Assembly: GCF_008370255.1 (NCBI RefSeq)
Contig: NZ_SEUI01000002.1
Location: forward strand, 42,555-106,554
Direction: 5' to 3'
Source of the DNA: Pseudoalteromonas sp. FUC4
GTDB lineage: Bacteria > Pseudomonadota > Gammaproteobacteria > Enterobacterales > Alteromonadaceae
Length of the DNA stretch: 64,000 bases
Under the pieces are notes generated by a model, which was given only the letters and a program-made list of their open reading frames with translations, did not search any database and was not told where the DNA came from. This document shows positions 8,755 to 17,471 of the stretch, one piece after another. How positions within the stretch are numbered: position 1 is the first letter of the stretch; each line of letters begins with the position of its first letter. The position numbers and the translations under genes are program-made.

Positions 8755-10374
8755 ATGACAATAAATATGCGTTTAGCGACCGGTTTTGGCGTAATTTTAT
8801 CAATGATGCTTATTTTAACCATCATTGGCATTTCGCGCGTTAGCCTTATTAATAATAACATTACCCACATGACCGACGTAAACTCGGTAAAGCAACGTTA
8901 CGCAATTAACTTTAGAGGCAGTGTACACGACAGAGCAATAGCCGTGCGCGATGTAGTGCTAATTACCGATCAAAGCAGTTTAAGCACCGTGTTAAATAAC
9001 ATACAAGAGCTAAACGCTTTTTACCAAACATCTAGCCGGTCTATGGCCGAGCTAATGGGTAATATGAATAGTGAAGAGCGCGCTTTAATTAATAAAATAA
9101 AACAAATAGAGCAGCGCACTCAGCCTTTTATTCAAGGTGTTATAAACGCTAAAAGCGCAGGAAACCTAAACGAAGCTGAGCGTATTTTATTAACCGATGC
9201 GCGCCCTGCGTTTACCCAGTGGCTAAATGTTATAAACCAATTTATAAACCTACAAGAACAAGCAAATCAAACCACGACTATTGATACTCTCGATATTGCC
9301 AGCTCGTTTAAAATTTGGATGATTTCGCTCACCGCACTTGCTATTTTACTCGGTGCAAGTGTTGCGTACGTTATTAGCCAACTGATCAGAAAGTCAGTAG
9401 GTGGTGAACCACAAGAAGCCGCTGAAGTAATTGCCCTTATTGCCCAAGGCGATTTAAGAGGTGATGTACAGTCGTGTTGCCCAAATAGCATGATGGCTTC
9501 TGTAGGGGTTATGCAATCTAAACTAAAAACTATTGTAGATAGCATTATTAACTCATCTGAAGAGCTTTCTACTCACTCTGCAAGCGTAGCGTCTGGTTCG
9601 CAGCAAGCACTTAGTGCCGCTGACGCACAAGTAACTTATACAAACTCGGCAGTAAGTAGCCTAGAAGAAATGAGCCAAAGTATTCATGCCGTAGCCGATT
9701 CAGTTAGGCAAACAGAAGATAACTCAAAAATAACCGCGCAATTATCGCAGCAAGGCAGTATTGCTGTGCAAAAAGTAGCAGCCGAAATTGAGCAAATTTC
9801 AGTAACCGTAAAAGCCACAGTTACCCAAGTAAATGTTTTGCAAGAACATGTAAAACACATTGGCGATATTTTAAGTGTGATCCGCAGTATTTCTGATCAA
9901 ACAAACTTGCTTGCACTCAATGCGGCTATAGAAGCAGCAAGAGCAGGCGAAACTGGCCGAGGTTTTGCTGTTGTAGCTGACGAAGTAAGGCAGCTTGCCC
10001 AGCGTACTGGTGATGCAACAGGCGATATTGAAAAGATGATTTTGCAAGTACAAGAAAACACGCAAGCGTCGGTAACAGCTATGGAAACCACAGTACCACA
10101 AGTAGAAAATGGCCTAACACTTACTCATGAGGCCAACCAGTTACTTAACCAAATACAACAACAAGCTAACGACTCATTAAGTAACGTGCTGGAAATTGTT
10201 GAATCAACATCAAATCAAGTAGCTACAGTGGCGCAAATTAGTACCGGCGTTGAAGAAATTGCCAGTATGTCCAAAGAAACCAGCATGTCGCTTAACAGTA
10301 ACGCTCAAGAAGCCGTTGCATTAGCCGACCTTTCAAACACGCTTAAAAAGTATATTAGCTACTTTAAAGTTTAA
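8755..10374 (+). CDS. Methyl-accepting chemotaxis protein
   Basis: A transmembrane chemoreceptor of 539 residues. An earlier TTG would add 36 residues, but the ATG at 8755 has GGA 7 nt upstream and begins a typical first membrane segment ([19 protein letters not shown]). A periplasmic four-helix sensor domain runs from about 30 to 190, the second membrane segment from about 188 to 210, then a HAMP-like linker with GGEP and a long coiled coil. The conserved signalling hairpin is [20 protein letters not shown] followed by [15 protein letters not shown]. The ligand is unknown. Standing alone, it would report to a chemotaxis kinase encoded elsewhere. Confidence 0.92.
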   Translation: MTINMRLATGFGVILSMMLILTIIGISRVSLINNNITHMTDVNSVKQRYAINFRGSVHDRAIAVRDVVLITDQSSLSTVLNNIQELNAFYQTSSRSMAELMGNMNSEERALINKIKQIEQRTQPFIQGVINAKSAGNLNEAERILLTDARPAFTQWLNVINQFINLQEQANQTTTIDTLDIASSFKIWMISLTALAILLGASVAYVISQLIRKSVGGEPQEAAEVIALIAQGDLRGDVQSCCPNSMMASVGVMQSKLKTIVDSIINSSEELSTHSASVASGSQQALSAADAQVTYTNSAVSSLEEMSQSIHAVADSVRQTEDNSKITAQLSQQGSIAVQKVAAEIEQISVTVKATVTQVNVLQEHVKHIGDILSVIRSISDQTNLLALNAAIEAARAGETGRGFAVVADEVRQLAQRTGDATGDIEKMILQVQENTQASVTAMETTVPQVENGLTLTHEANQLLNQIQQQANDSLSNVLEIVESTSNQVATVAQISTGVEEIASMSKETSMSLNSNAQEAVALADLSNTLKKYISYFKV

Positions 10375-10392
10375 TTTTTATAGTAAGTAATA

Positions 10393-10420
10393 AACAAAGG
10401 GGCTTTTAAGCCCCTTTGTT
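10393..10420. terminator. Bidirectional terminator between the chemoreceptor and the YkgJ-like gene
   Basis: AACAAAGGGGC and GCCCCTTTGTT form an almost perfect stem with a TTTTAA loop. T runs occur on both strands, which suits the two convergent genes. Confidence 0.8.
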
Positions 10421-10445
10421 GTTTATGTACTTTAATAATAGCGGA

Positions 10446-10754
10446 CTATATACCGGCTAAATCGCGCTCGGTAATACACTCGTCTGAGGCCATTTCAAAC
10501 TCGCGGCAAACTAATGGGCGGTTTTCGTAAATGGAGCACATAAGCGTATTGCGGTCGAGTGCTTGGCACCAACCGTCCTCAGCGCGTTTCATTACTTCGC
10601 TGCCCCATTTATCGTATTCAATGTAGTTAAAAGGCACGCCGGTGTCGGTTACTATGCGCACTTCTAATTGGCAACAACAGGCTTGGCAGTTAGCACACGT
10701 AACAGGCTCTGGGGTAGTAGAAATATTTTCAACGGGAATAACAATATGAGGCAT
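10446..10754 (-). CDS. YkgJ-family cysteine cluster protein
   Basis: A 102-residue protein of the YkgJ (UPF0153) family, thought to bind zinc or iron-sulphur through a cysteine cluster. Visible ligands are CANCQACC near residue 20 and the later C residues in GWCQALDRNTLMCSIYENRP and LVCREFE. Molecular role unknown. Same strand as the RecQ-family helicase 46 bp upstream and possibly co-transcribed. Confidence 0.87.
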   Translation of the reverse strand: MPHIVIPVENISTTPEPVTCANCQACCCQLEVRIVTDTGVPFNYIEYDKWGSEVMKRAEDGWCQALDRNTLMCSIYENRPLVCREFEMASDECITERDLAGI

Positions 10755-10799
10755 AGTGGCTTACTTTTTTGAATAAGCCACTAGGATACAGTAACTAAT

Positions 10800-12728
10800 T
10801 TAACGCGCTAGTAGTTTTGCTTTTATATCGCTGTAACGCATCTGCTCGCACAGTGCAAAACCACTCAATTGGCGCACTTTATTACGCGCAAATAATGGCA
10901 CACTCATCCCCGCTAAAAAGCGGCATTGGGTTTCAATACCCACATTGTGATTACCTTTGTCTGCCATATGCACTAAAAACTCATCTACCTTTTGATAAAT
11001 AAGCTGCTCCTCAATATATGCAGGCTCTATAGAGTATTCAAGCTTAACCGCATGGCCTCTACACACGCTACAATGCCCACATTGCTGTGGTGCATTTTGA
11101 TCGTCAAAATAGCGCGCTAAGTTATAGCTTAAGCAACTTTGCAGCTCAAAAAAGCGCACCAGTGCAGCAATACGTTTAATTTCGGCTTGTTCTTTGTCAC
11201 TAAAGTAGTCGTGAAGCTGCTGGGCAAGTTCTGGGTTATTTATAACCTCGCTATGCACTTTGTATACTTGGGTAATACGTTTGGTTTCGAGCGTTATTAG
11301 ATTTTTTTCGGCTAGGTAGTCAAGAGCAGCCACTACGCGTTTTCGATCAACCTGCGCGGCTTGCGTAAGGGAGTCAAAATTAAGCGTGCCCCATATTTTT
11401 TTAAAATCGGTATGGCTAAATATTTGTGTTAAAAATGCTTGACGTTGCTCGTCAAATTGGCTTAGTAGCTCGTTTTTATCAACCAAAAATTTGTATTTAA
11501 AATCGGCGTAGTAAGCATATTGCGGCGTTATAGCGCCTTGCATTTCAAGCTGTACAAGTAAGGTTTTAAGTGCCAGTTGCCTAATATTACTTTCACTCGA
11601 TAAGCTATATTCTTGCATTTCCCATTGCTGGTGGCTTTGGCGAATATCGTTAATTACGTATTCAATACCGCTAAGCTCTGGGGTGTCGCCATATACAAAG
11701 TTTTCTACCGTATTTAGGCCGTCTAGGTTAGCAAGCGTGTAGCAGTTTGATGGATTGCCATCGCGCCCTGCTCGGCCAATTTCTTGGCTGTAGTTTTCAA
11801 TCGATTTTGGTAAATCGTAATGTATAACAAAGCGAATATCCGACTTATCAACGCCCATACCAAAGGCTATGGTTGCCACCACTACGTTAATTTTACCCGC
11901 CATAAAGTCATCTTGAATTTGCCAGCGTAGCGTATCTTCAAGCCCCGCATGATACGCCACCGCGTGCACACCTTGTGCACTTAGCACATTAGCAACTTGC
12001 TCAGCGCTTTGCTGTAGCGTTACATACACAATACCTGGGCCATTTTGCGCGCGCACAATGTTGGTAAGCTCGGTGTTTTTATCGGCTGTTTTAACGCTCA
12101 ACACACTTAAATCTAAGTTTTCTCGATAAAAGCCCGTTTGCACAATGCACTCAGGCGATATAGCAAATCGCTCTGCCATATCGCGTTTAACTTTTTTAGT
12201 CGCTGTTGCCGTAAGTAGCAACACCAAAGGAATATTAAGCTCTTCGCGGTAACGCGGTAGTTTAAGGTAGTCGGGTCTAAAGTTATGGCCCCATTCAGAT
12301 ATACAGTGCGCTTCGTCTACCACTAACATCGAAAGCGCCACTTGGCTTATAAACTCTCTAAAACGCTCGTTTTTAAAGCGCTCAACCGACACCATTAATA
12401 CTTTAATTTTACCGTTTCGCACATCATTCATTACGGTGCTGCTTTGCATTTGATCTTGGCTCGAATCAAGGCTTGCCGCGTAAATACCTTTGCTATTTAA
12501 AAAGCTAATTTGATCTTTCATCAATGCAAGTAAAGGCGAAACCACTAACGTTAAGTTTGGTAAATGCAACGCAGTTAATTGATAGCACAACGATTTACCC
12601 GAACCGGTCGGAAATATAGCCAACGACGATTGACCATTTAAAAGCTGCTCTATAGTTTGTTGTTGCCCTGTTCTAAATTGGCTAAAACCAAAGTGCTGCT
12701 CAAGTGATTGAATTAGTGGCGTGGTCAT
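10800..12728 (-). CDS. RecQ-family ATP-dependent DNA helicase
   Basis: A 642-residue superfamily 2 helicase. Walker A is PTGSGKS at 40-46, the DEAH box is at 138-141, and motif VI is in SQEIGRAGRDG. A RecQ-type zinc site follows the helicase lobes (CGHCSVC with an upstream Cys in SCLSYNLARYF). The RQC winged-helix part is short and I see no clear HRDC domain at the C-terminus, so this looks like the second, RecQ-like paralogue found in many Alteromonadales rather than the housekeeping RecQ. It unwinds DNA 3' to 5' in repair or replication restart (family knowledge). Confidence 0.88.
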   Translation of the reverse strand: MTTPLIQSLEQHFGFSQFRTGQQQTIEQLLNGQSSLAIFPTGSGKSLCYQLTALHLPNLTLVVSPLLALMKDQISFLNSKGIYAASLDSSQDQMQSSTVMNDVRNGKIKVLMVSVERFKNERFREFISQVALSMLVVDEAHCISEWGHNFRPDYLKLPRYREELNIPLVLLLTATATKKVKRDMAERFAISPECIVQTGFYRENLDLSVLSVKTADKNTELTNIVRAQNGPGIVYVTLQQSAEQVANVLSAQGVHAVAYHAGLEDTLRWQIQDDFMAGKINVVVATIAFGMGVDKSDIRFVIHYDLPKSIENYSQEIGRAGRDGNPSNCYTLANLDGLNTVENFVYGDTPELSGIEYVINDIRQSHQQWEMQEYSLSSESNIRQLALKTLLVQLEMQGAITPQYAYYADFKYKFLVDKNELLSQFDEQRQAFLTQIFSHTDFKKIWGTLNFDSLTQAAQVDRKRVVAALDYLAEKNLITLETKRITQVYKVHSEVINNPELAQQLHDYFSDKEQAEIKRIAALVRFFELQSCLSYNLARYFDDQNAPQQCGHCSVCRGHAVKLEYSIEPAYIEEQLIYQKVDEFLVHMADKGNHNVGIETQCRFLAGMSVPLFARNKVRQLSGFALCEQMRYSDIKAKLLAR

Positions 12729-12971
12729 AAATGTCCTTTTTGGTGTTTTAACAGCAATTTAACTGCACAGCTAAACTATAAGAAAGTGAGTATAACTTAT
12801 ATGCCTTTATTCAGCATTTTTTGCTGACATATCCTTTATTTAGGCGCAGACTAATAGCGTAAAAATAAATAGTCACGTTTGCCAAAAATAACTTTTTGCC
12901 ATACCCAAGTAACCTCAAAACACTAAAAATAATACAGATTATTTGGGTATATTATTTTTGAGGGCAACGTT

Positions 12972-14276
12972 ATGAATATTACTACACCTAAAATCGTCGT
13001 TATTGGCGGTGGTGCTGGCGGATTAGAACTCGCAACGCAATTAGGTCATAAATTAGGAAAGAAAAAACAAGCTGAAATTCTACTAATAGACAAAAACCGT
13101 ACCCACATATGGAAGCCGTTACTGCACGAAGTAGCGACAGGCTCTATTGACCCCGATTTAGATGGCGTTGTGTATTCAGCCCATGCTGCAAAACACCACT
13201 ATAACTTTCAACTTGGTACTTTTTGCAATATAGACCAAAGCAATAAAACAATTACCCTTGCACCACTTTTAGACGAGCTAGGCCACACAATTTTACCAGA
13301 GCGCACAGTGCGCTACGACCACCTTGTTATTGCTATTGGCAGCGTAAGTAACGACTTTAATACCCCAGGTATAAAAGATCACTGCTACTTTTTAGATTCA
13401 AACCAACAAGCAGAGCGCTTTCAGCACTCATTACTAGATAGCTTTACCCGCCTTCACCAAGACGACAACCAACAGCAATCACTTAATATTGCCATTGTAG
13501 GCGGCGGTGCTACCGGTGTTGAACTCTCGGCTGAGCTTTATCATGTGTCTGAACTATTAAAGCTTTATGGCTTAACAAATATGTCGTCTAAGCGATTACA
13601 TATTCATTTAATAGAAGCCGGCCCACGTATTTTACCTGCATTACCAGAGCGTATTGCCGTAAGTGCTAAACGTGAGCTATTAAAACTTGGCGTAAACGTA
13701 CGCGAGCAAACGCAAGTAAAAGAAAGCACAGCACAAGGCTTTATCACCAAAGACGAAGAACACATTGATGCCGATATTATGGTGTGGGCAGCAGGCGTAA
13801 AAGCACCTGATTTTATAAAAGACTTAGGTATTTTTGAGCTGACTCGCAGCAACCAAATTCAAGTAAACGAATTTTTACAAAGCACCGTAGACGAAAGTAT
13901 TTTTGTATTAGGTGATTGCTGCGCATTTACTCAAGCTGATGGCAAGCAAGTACCGCCTCGTGCACAATCGGCGCATCAAATGGCGCAGTGCGTCGAAAAA
14001 AATCTCATCGCAACGTTAAAGCAGCAACCACTACGCGGCTTTAAATACAGCGACCATGGCTCGCTTGTTAACTTATCAAGCTATAGCACCGTGGGTAACT
14101 TAATGGGCAACCTAACCAGCAATACCTTTTTTATTGAAGGTAAAATTGCCCGCTTTATGTATATATCTTTATACCGTATGCACCAACGCGCCATACACGG
14201 TAGCGCAAAAACCTTTGCATTATGGATAAGCGAAAAAGTGCTGCGAGTAGTGCGCCCTAAAATGAAGTTGCACTAA
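12972..14276 (+). CDS. ndh: Type II NADH dehydrogenase (NDH-2)
   Basis: A 434-residue single-subunit, non-proton-pumping NADH:quinone oxidoreductase on the inner face of the membrane. The FAD-binding GGGAGGLELATQLG starts at about residue 12 and the NADH-binding GGGATGVELSAEL at about 178. TVDESIFVLGDCCAF near 320 is the second FAD contact, and IWKPLLHEVATGSIDPDLD is typical of Ndh. The C-terminal region is amphipathic, as needed for membrane attachment. Monocistronic, closed by a strong terminator. Confidence 0.9.
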   Translation: MNITTPKIVVIGGGAGGLELATQLGHKLGKKKQAEILLIDKNRTHIWKPLLHEVATGSIDPDLDGVVYSAHAAKHHYNFQLGTFCNIDQSNKTITLAPLLDELGHTILPERTVRYDHLVIAIGSVSNDFNTPGIKDHCYFLDSNQQAERFQHSLLDSFTRLHQDDNQQQSLNIAIVGGGATGVELSAELYHVSELLKLYGLTNMSSKRLHIHLIEAGPRILPALPERIAVSAKRELLKLGVNVREQTQVKESTAQGFITKDEEHIDADIMVWAAGVKAPDFIKDLGIFELTRSNQIQVNEFLQSTVDESIFVLGDCCAFTQADGKQVPPRAQSAHQMAQCVEKNLIATLKQQPLRGFKYSDHGSLVNLSSYSTVGNLMGNLTSNTFFIEGKIARFMYISLYRMHQRAIHGSAKTFALWISEKVLRVVRPKMKLH

Positions 14277-14288
14277 ATCTATACTAAA

Positions 14289-14336
14289 TTAAAGACAGTA
14301 ATGCAGTTTTAGCGGTATTACTGTCTTTAATTTTTA
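14289..14336 (+). terminator. Intrinsic terminator after ndh
   Basis: TTAAAGACAGTAAT and ATTACTGTCTTTAA form a 14-bp perfect stem with a 14-nt loop, then TTTTT. Confidence 0.85.
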
Positions 14337-14381
14337 ACATTGTCTGTATAGAGTACTTAAAACAACTAAGGAAATTGGGTT

Positions 14382-15881
14382 ATGACGGGTAAAACGCTAA
14401 TTTTTAACTTTGATGGTACCGGTAGCGAGCCCCGTGACGCAGAACAATTTAGCTCTGATCATTTTAAAGAAGACTCTAATATTACCAACATTCTAAAATT
14501 GCATTTGCTGCTTGGCGGTAAATTAGAAGACTCCCCCGTTACTCCTTTTGCTAACCAACTCAGTTTTTATTATCAAGGTATTGGCACTAAAGGCAGCCGC
14601 CTTAAACGTATTTTAAACCAAACCTTAGCACCACGTAGTGACGACGTAGCCAGTATTTTAAATCAAGCATTAAGCGACTTTAAAGCGCACTACCTAATAG
14701 GCGATACCATACTGCTAACGGGTTTTAGCCGAGGCGGTGCACTTGCTAGGCGTTTTGCCAAAATCCTAGAACCTTTAATTGCTAATAGTGTTTACGTATG
14801 TGTGTTTGATACCGTTGCCTCTATTGGCTTATCAAAAGTAAGTAAAGCAACACGTGGCGCAGAGCACGTTATTTTTGAAAATCACACCATTGCCAACAAC
14901 ATTACTCAAGTGCTGCACTGCGTAGCCCTTGACGAAAAACGCCGCGCGTTTGAACCCACACTCATGAACCACCAAAACAACATTACCGAGCTATGGTTTG
15001 CAGGTGCGCATTCAGACATTGGCGGCGGTTACTACCGCGATGGCCTAGCCGATATTAGCTTGCGCTATGCACTTGAGTGGTTAATAGAACAACCACTTAA
15101 TATATCGTTACTCACTAGCCACGATATAGATTACGAAACCCTACTCCCCGATAGCAACTTAGTAGCACAAGATGACGTAACAGTAACGCCCGATCCGCTC
15201 GCATTAAGTCATCAACAAAACTACTTTTGGTTTAACCCGTTTTTTAAATTAGTAGATAGGCAGTGCTATGTATTAATTGATGACGAAGCCAGCAACCTTG
15301 AGCCTTTAGTGCACTACAGCGTAGCCGAACGCATTAATAAGCTAACCAGTTACCGCCCAGAATCGCTTAAAAAACTGCATTACAAAATTAGCTACAACGA
15401 CAACACCACACTTAGCTTTATTGGTTTAAGCCAACATATAGAACTGGCTAATCAAAACATGAACGTGCTGAGCATTAACCAAAGCCAAGATGTAATGGTA
15501 TTTGCCTCTGAGCAATACAACGCAACCGGCCTTATGTTAGAGCAAGGCGCTACGTACCGCTTTACCTCATACCCAAATCAATACTGGTTTGACGATGGTA
15601 TAAAGTGCACACCATTAGGCTGGAACCGCGATAACGTACAACTTGGCGTAAAAGAAATCCCAATGGCCGTGCTTGAACCATTTAGACGATTTCCTCGTGC
15701 ACAATGGTTTTCACTCATTGGTGCTATAAATAAAAACGACGACCACCTTTTTGAAATAGCCAACGGCGCCGACATTAAAATAGATAAATCTGGCGAGTTT
15801 TGCCCATTTGCAAACGACTTAAGCCGCTTTTATGGCGCTAATGCCGGAAAAATAAAAGTGAAAGTAACCCGGCTGGAATAA
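14382..15881 (+). CDS. DUF2235-type alpha/beta-hydrolase (phospholipase-like)
   Basis: A 499-residue protein. Residues 1-300 match the DUF2235 hydrolase fold: the opening FNFDGTGSE, the nucleophile elbow GFSRGG with Ser116, and AGAHSDIGGGY near residue 210, which carries the second catalytic Asp. The last 170 residues (from about 330) are beta-rich and unrecognised. DUF2235 includes type VI secretion phospholipase effectors (Tle1-like), but no VgrG, PAAR or immunity gene lies nearby and there is no signal peptide. A stand-alone cytoplasmic hydrolase is equally possible. Confidence 0.75.
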   Translation: MTGKTLIFNFDGTGSEPRDAEQFSSDHFKEDSNITNILKLHLLLGGKLEDSPVTPFANQLSFYYQGIGTKGSRLKRILNQTLAPRSDDVASILNQALSDFKAHYLIGDTILLTGFSRGGALARRFAKILEPLIANSVYVCVFDTVASIGLSKVSKATRGAEHVIFENHTIANNITQVLHCVALDEKRRAFEPTLMNHQNNITELWFAGAHSDIGGGYYRDGLADISLRYALEWLIEQPLNISLLTSHDIDYETLLPDSNLVAQDDVTVTPDPLALSHQQNYFWFNPFFKLVDRQCYVLIDDEASNLEPLVHYSVAERINKLTSYRPESLKKLHYKISYNDNTTLSFIGLSQHIELANQNMNVLSINQSQDVMVFASEQYNATGLMLEQGATYRFTSYPNQYWFDDGIKCTPLGWNRDNVQLGVKEIPMAVLEPFRRFPRAQWFSLIGAINKNDDHLFEIANGADIKIDKSGEFCPFANDLSRFYGANAGKIKVKVTRLE

Positions 15882-15903
15882 GAGGTTGCAAGTATTTTAA
15901 AAT

Positions 15904-15971
15904 GTAGGCCAGAATTTACATCGCGCTTTGGCTTTATAAAAACACCATGCGAGGTATAAAACCTCACCTAC
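15904..15971. repeat. Head-to-head REP-like pair
   Basis: A degenerate plus-oriented GTAG-headed palindrome (15904-15926, GTAGGCCAGA then ACATCGCGC) faces a minus-oriented one (15949-15971, GCGAGGT, AAAA, ACCTCACCTAC). The inverted pairing is like bacterial BIMEs. Confidence 0.65.
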
Positions 15972-15986
15972 AATAATTCAAACGCT

Positions 15987-16013
15987 TATTCGCCTCACGT
16001 AATGAGGCGAATA
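15987..16013. other. Perfect 11-bp stem-loop
   Basis: TATTCGCCTCA, loop CGTAA, TGAGGCGAATA. It stands between two REP-like elements and belongs to no gene. No T run follows, so it is not a clear terminator. Confidence 0.6.
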
Positions 16014-16092
16014 GCAGAGTTAATTGCCTCATTACTTTTAAGCGCCATATTGAACAGTAATTCACTTTCCTGTGGTAAAAAAGTATTTGTAA

Positions 16093-16266
16093 GCGAGGTA
16101 TAAAACCTCACCTACAATAATTAAACCACCGCACTCAACAAACCCGTAGGTGCGATTTTATATCGCGCTTTGGCTTTTAAATAAGACCAAGCTAAACACC
16201 TATAGGCGCCCAGCTTGCTCGCGCGAAAAGCGTAGCTTTTAAATGTAGGTGGGAGTTTCTCTCGCG
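16093..16266. repeat. REP-like cluster left of the first NERD gene
   Basis: Four elements. One is in minus orientation (16093-16115, GCGAGGT...ACCTCACCTAC). Three are in plus orientation: type A 16146-16168 (GTAG, TGCGAT...ATCGC), type B 16202-16224 (ATAG, GCGCCCAGC TT GCTCGCGC) and type C 16245-16266 (GTAG, GTGGGAG...CTCGCG). The A-B-C order and the A-to-B spacing recur at 17348-17457. Confidence 0.75.
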
Positions 16267-16343
16267 TTTTTTGAACTTAAGCAGTATTCTTATTCGGTAC
16301 TTCAATGATATTCTAAGCAAATACATGATTGAAAGGACGCCTC

Positions 16344-17351
16344 ATGATTCTAAAAGATAAAACCCTCATCAACAGCAACTCATCTAAAATACAAGCAGGT
16401 CAAAAGCAAGAGCTCGACGTTGCCTTTTATTTACGCCGCGCCTTTAAAGATCATAGTCAGGTATTTGTGTTTAACGATGTAAAATTTAAACACAATGGCG
16501 AAACCGCACAAATAGACCACCTAATCGCATACACCTATGGCTTTATTCTTATCGAATCTAAAAGCATTACAGGCGAAGTAACGATTAATGAACATCAAGA
16601 ATGGAGTCGCAGTTATCGTGGTAACTGGCAAGGTATGCCATCGCCAATAAAACAGGTTGAATTACAACTAGAACTATTAAAAAGCCTAATGCGCGACAAT
16701 GCACCTAACCTACTCACTAAATTATTTGGCAAGCTGCAACAGGGTTTTGGTGGCAGAGAGTGGCATAGTATTTGTGCAATATCGAGCAATGCCATTATCA
16801 ATCGAGAAAACACACCAAAAGCAATTGAAGATCGATTGGTTAAATCAGAATTTATAACTGATAAATTACTCGAAATAATGAAGCTTCCTGCGTCTAAACC
16901 TAATGCGCTTCATCTTTTTACAACAAACGTTCGACCTTGGTTCAGTGAAGAAACACTCGATAGAATTTGCCAGTTTATTTTAGATCAAAATATATCACCT
17001 AACTTACAAGAGCCTTCATATGTACCTGCAGAAATAAGCGAATCAGAATCTGTATACGATGAGAGCTTAATAGCGACTAAGCAAGCCATTACTGAACAAG
17101 TAAAAACTGATCTAATCAAAGAGATAACATTAGCTTGTAAGCAATGTAATAGCTCGACCAATTTGCAGCCTCTTTCTGGGCGCTATGGCTACTTTGTAAA
17201 ATGCGGTAATTGCAGTACAAACACACCAATGAAATCACCATGCCCTGAGTGCTCAAGCATCAATACTAAAACAAGCAAACGTAAAGAAAATTACTCTTTA
17301 ATATGCAAAGATTGTGAGATAAGTACGCCTATTAAGCTTTCGCATTTGTAG
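16344..17351 (+). CDS. NERD-domain (nuclease-related) protein with C-terminal zinc ribbons
   Basis: A 335-residue cytoplasmic protein. The ATG at 16344 has AAGGA 6 nt upstream; a TTG 15 bp earlier is less likely. The NERD domain (about residues 20-130) shows the PD-(D/E)xK-like pattern: Asp in QIDHLIAYTYGF and the E-S-K of LIESKS. The C-terminal 70 residues hold Cys pairs (CKQC, CGNC, CPEC, CKDC), two zinc ribbons of the kind seen on topoisomerases, suggesting nucleic-acid binding. The stop codon TAG is the TAG of a GTAG-headed REP element starting at 17348. The gene is bracketed by two direct copies of a REP A-B-C array. Function unknown; a nuclease role is inferred. Confidence 0.8.
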   Translation: MILKDKTLINSNSSKIQAGQKQELDVAFYLRRAFKDHSQVFVFNDVKFKHNGETAQIDHLIAYTYGFILIESKSITGEVTINEHQEWSRSYRGNWQGMPSPIKQVELQLELLKSLMRDNAPNLLTKLFGKLQQGFGGREWHSICAISSNAIINRENTPKAIEDRLVKSEFITDKLLEIMKLPASKPNALHLFTTNVRPWFSEETLDRICQFILDQNISPNLQEPSYVPAEISESESVYDESLIATKQAITEQVKTDLIKEITLACKQCNSSTNLQPLSGRYGYFVKCGNCSTNTPMKSPCPECSSINTKTSKRKENYSLICKDCEISTPIKLSHL

Positions 17352-17457
17352 GTGCGATTTTATATCGCGCTTTGGCTTTTAAATAAGACCAAGCAAAACA
17401 CCTGTAGGCGCCCAGCTTGCTCGCGCGAAAAGCTATAGGCGGGAGTTTACCTCGCGC
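17348..17457 (+). repeat. REP-like A-B-C array right of the first NERD gene
   Basis: Type A 17348-17370, type B 17404-17426, type C 17435-17457, all plus orientation. Element A and the spacer to B are nearly identical to the copy at 16146-16201 (56 bp between heads in both). Type C has arms GCGGGAG and CTCGCGC. Confidence 0.8.
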
Positions 17458-17471
17458 TTTTTGTTTGTAAT

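Noticed and set aside
9871..10101. Two overlapping minus-strand frames inside the chemoreceptor gene
   Set aside because: Shadows of the highly conserved signalling hairpin on the opposite strand.
15904..17457. CRISPR array in the repeat-rich region
   Set aside because: The repeats differ in sequence, orientation and spacing, spacers are themselves repeated, and no cas gene is present.
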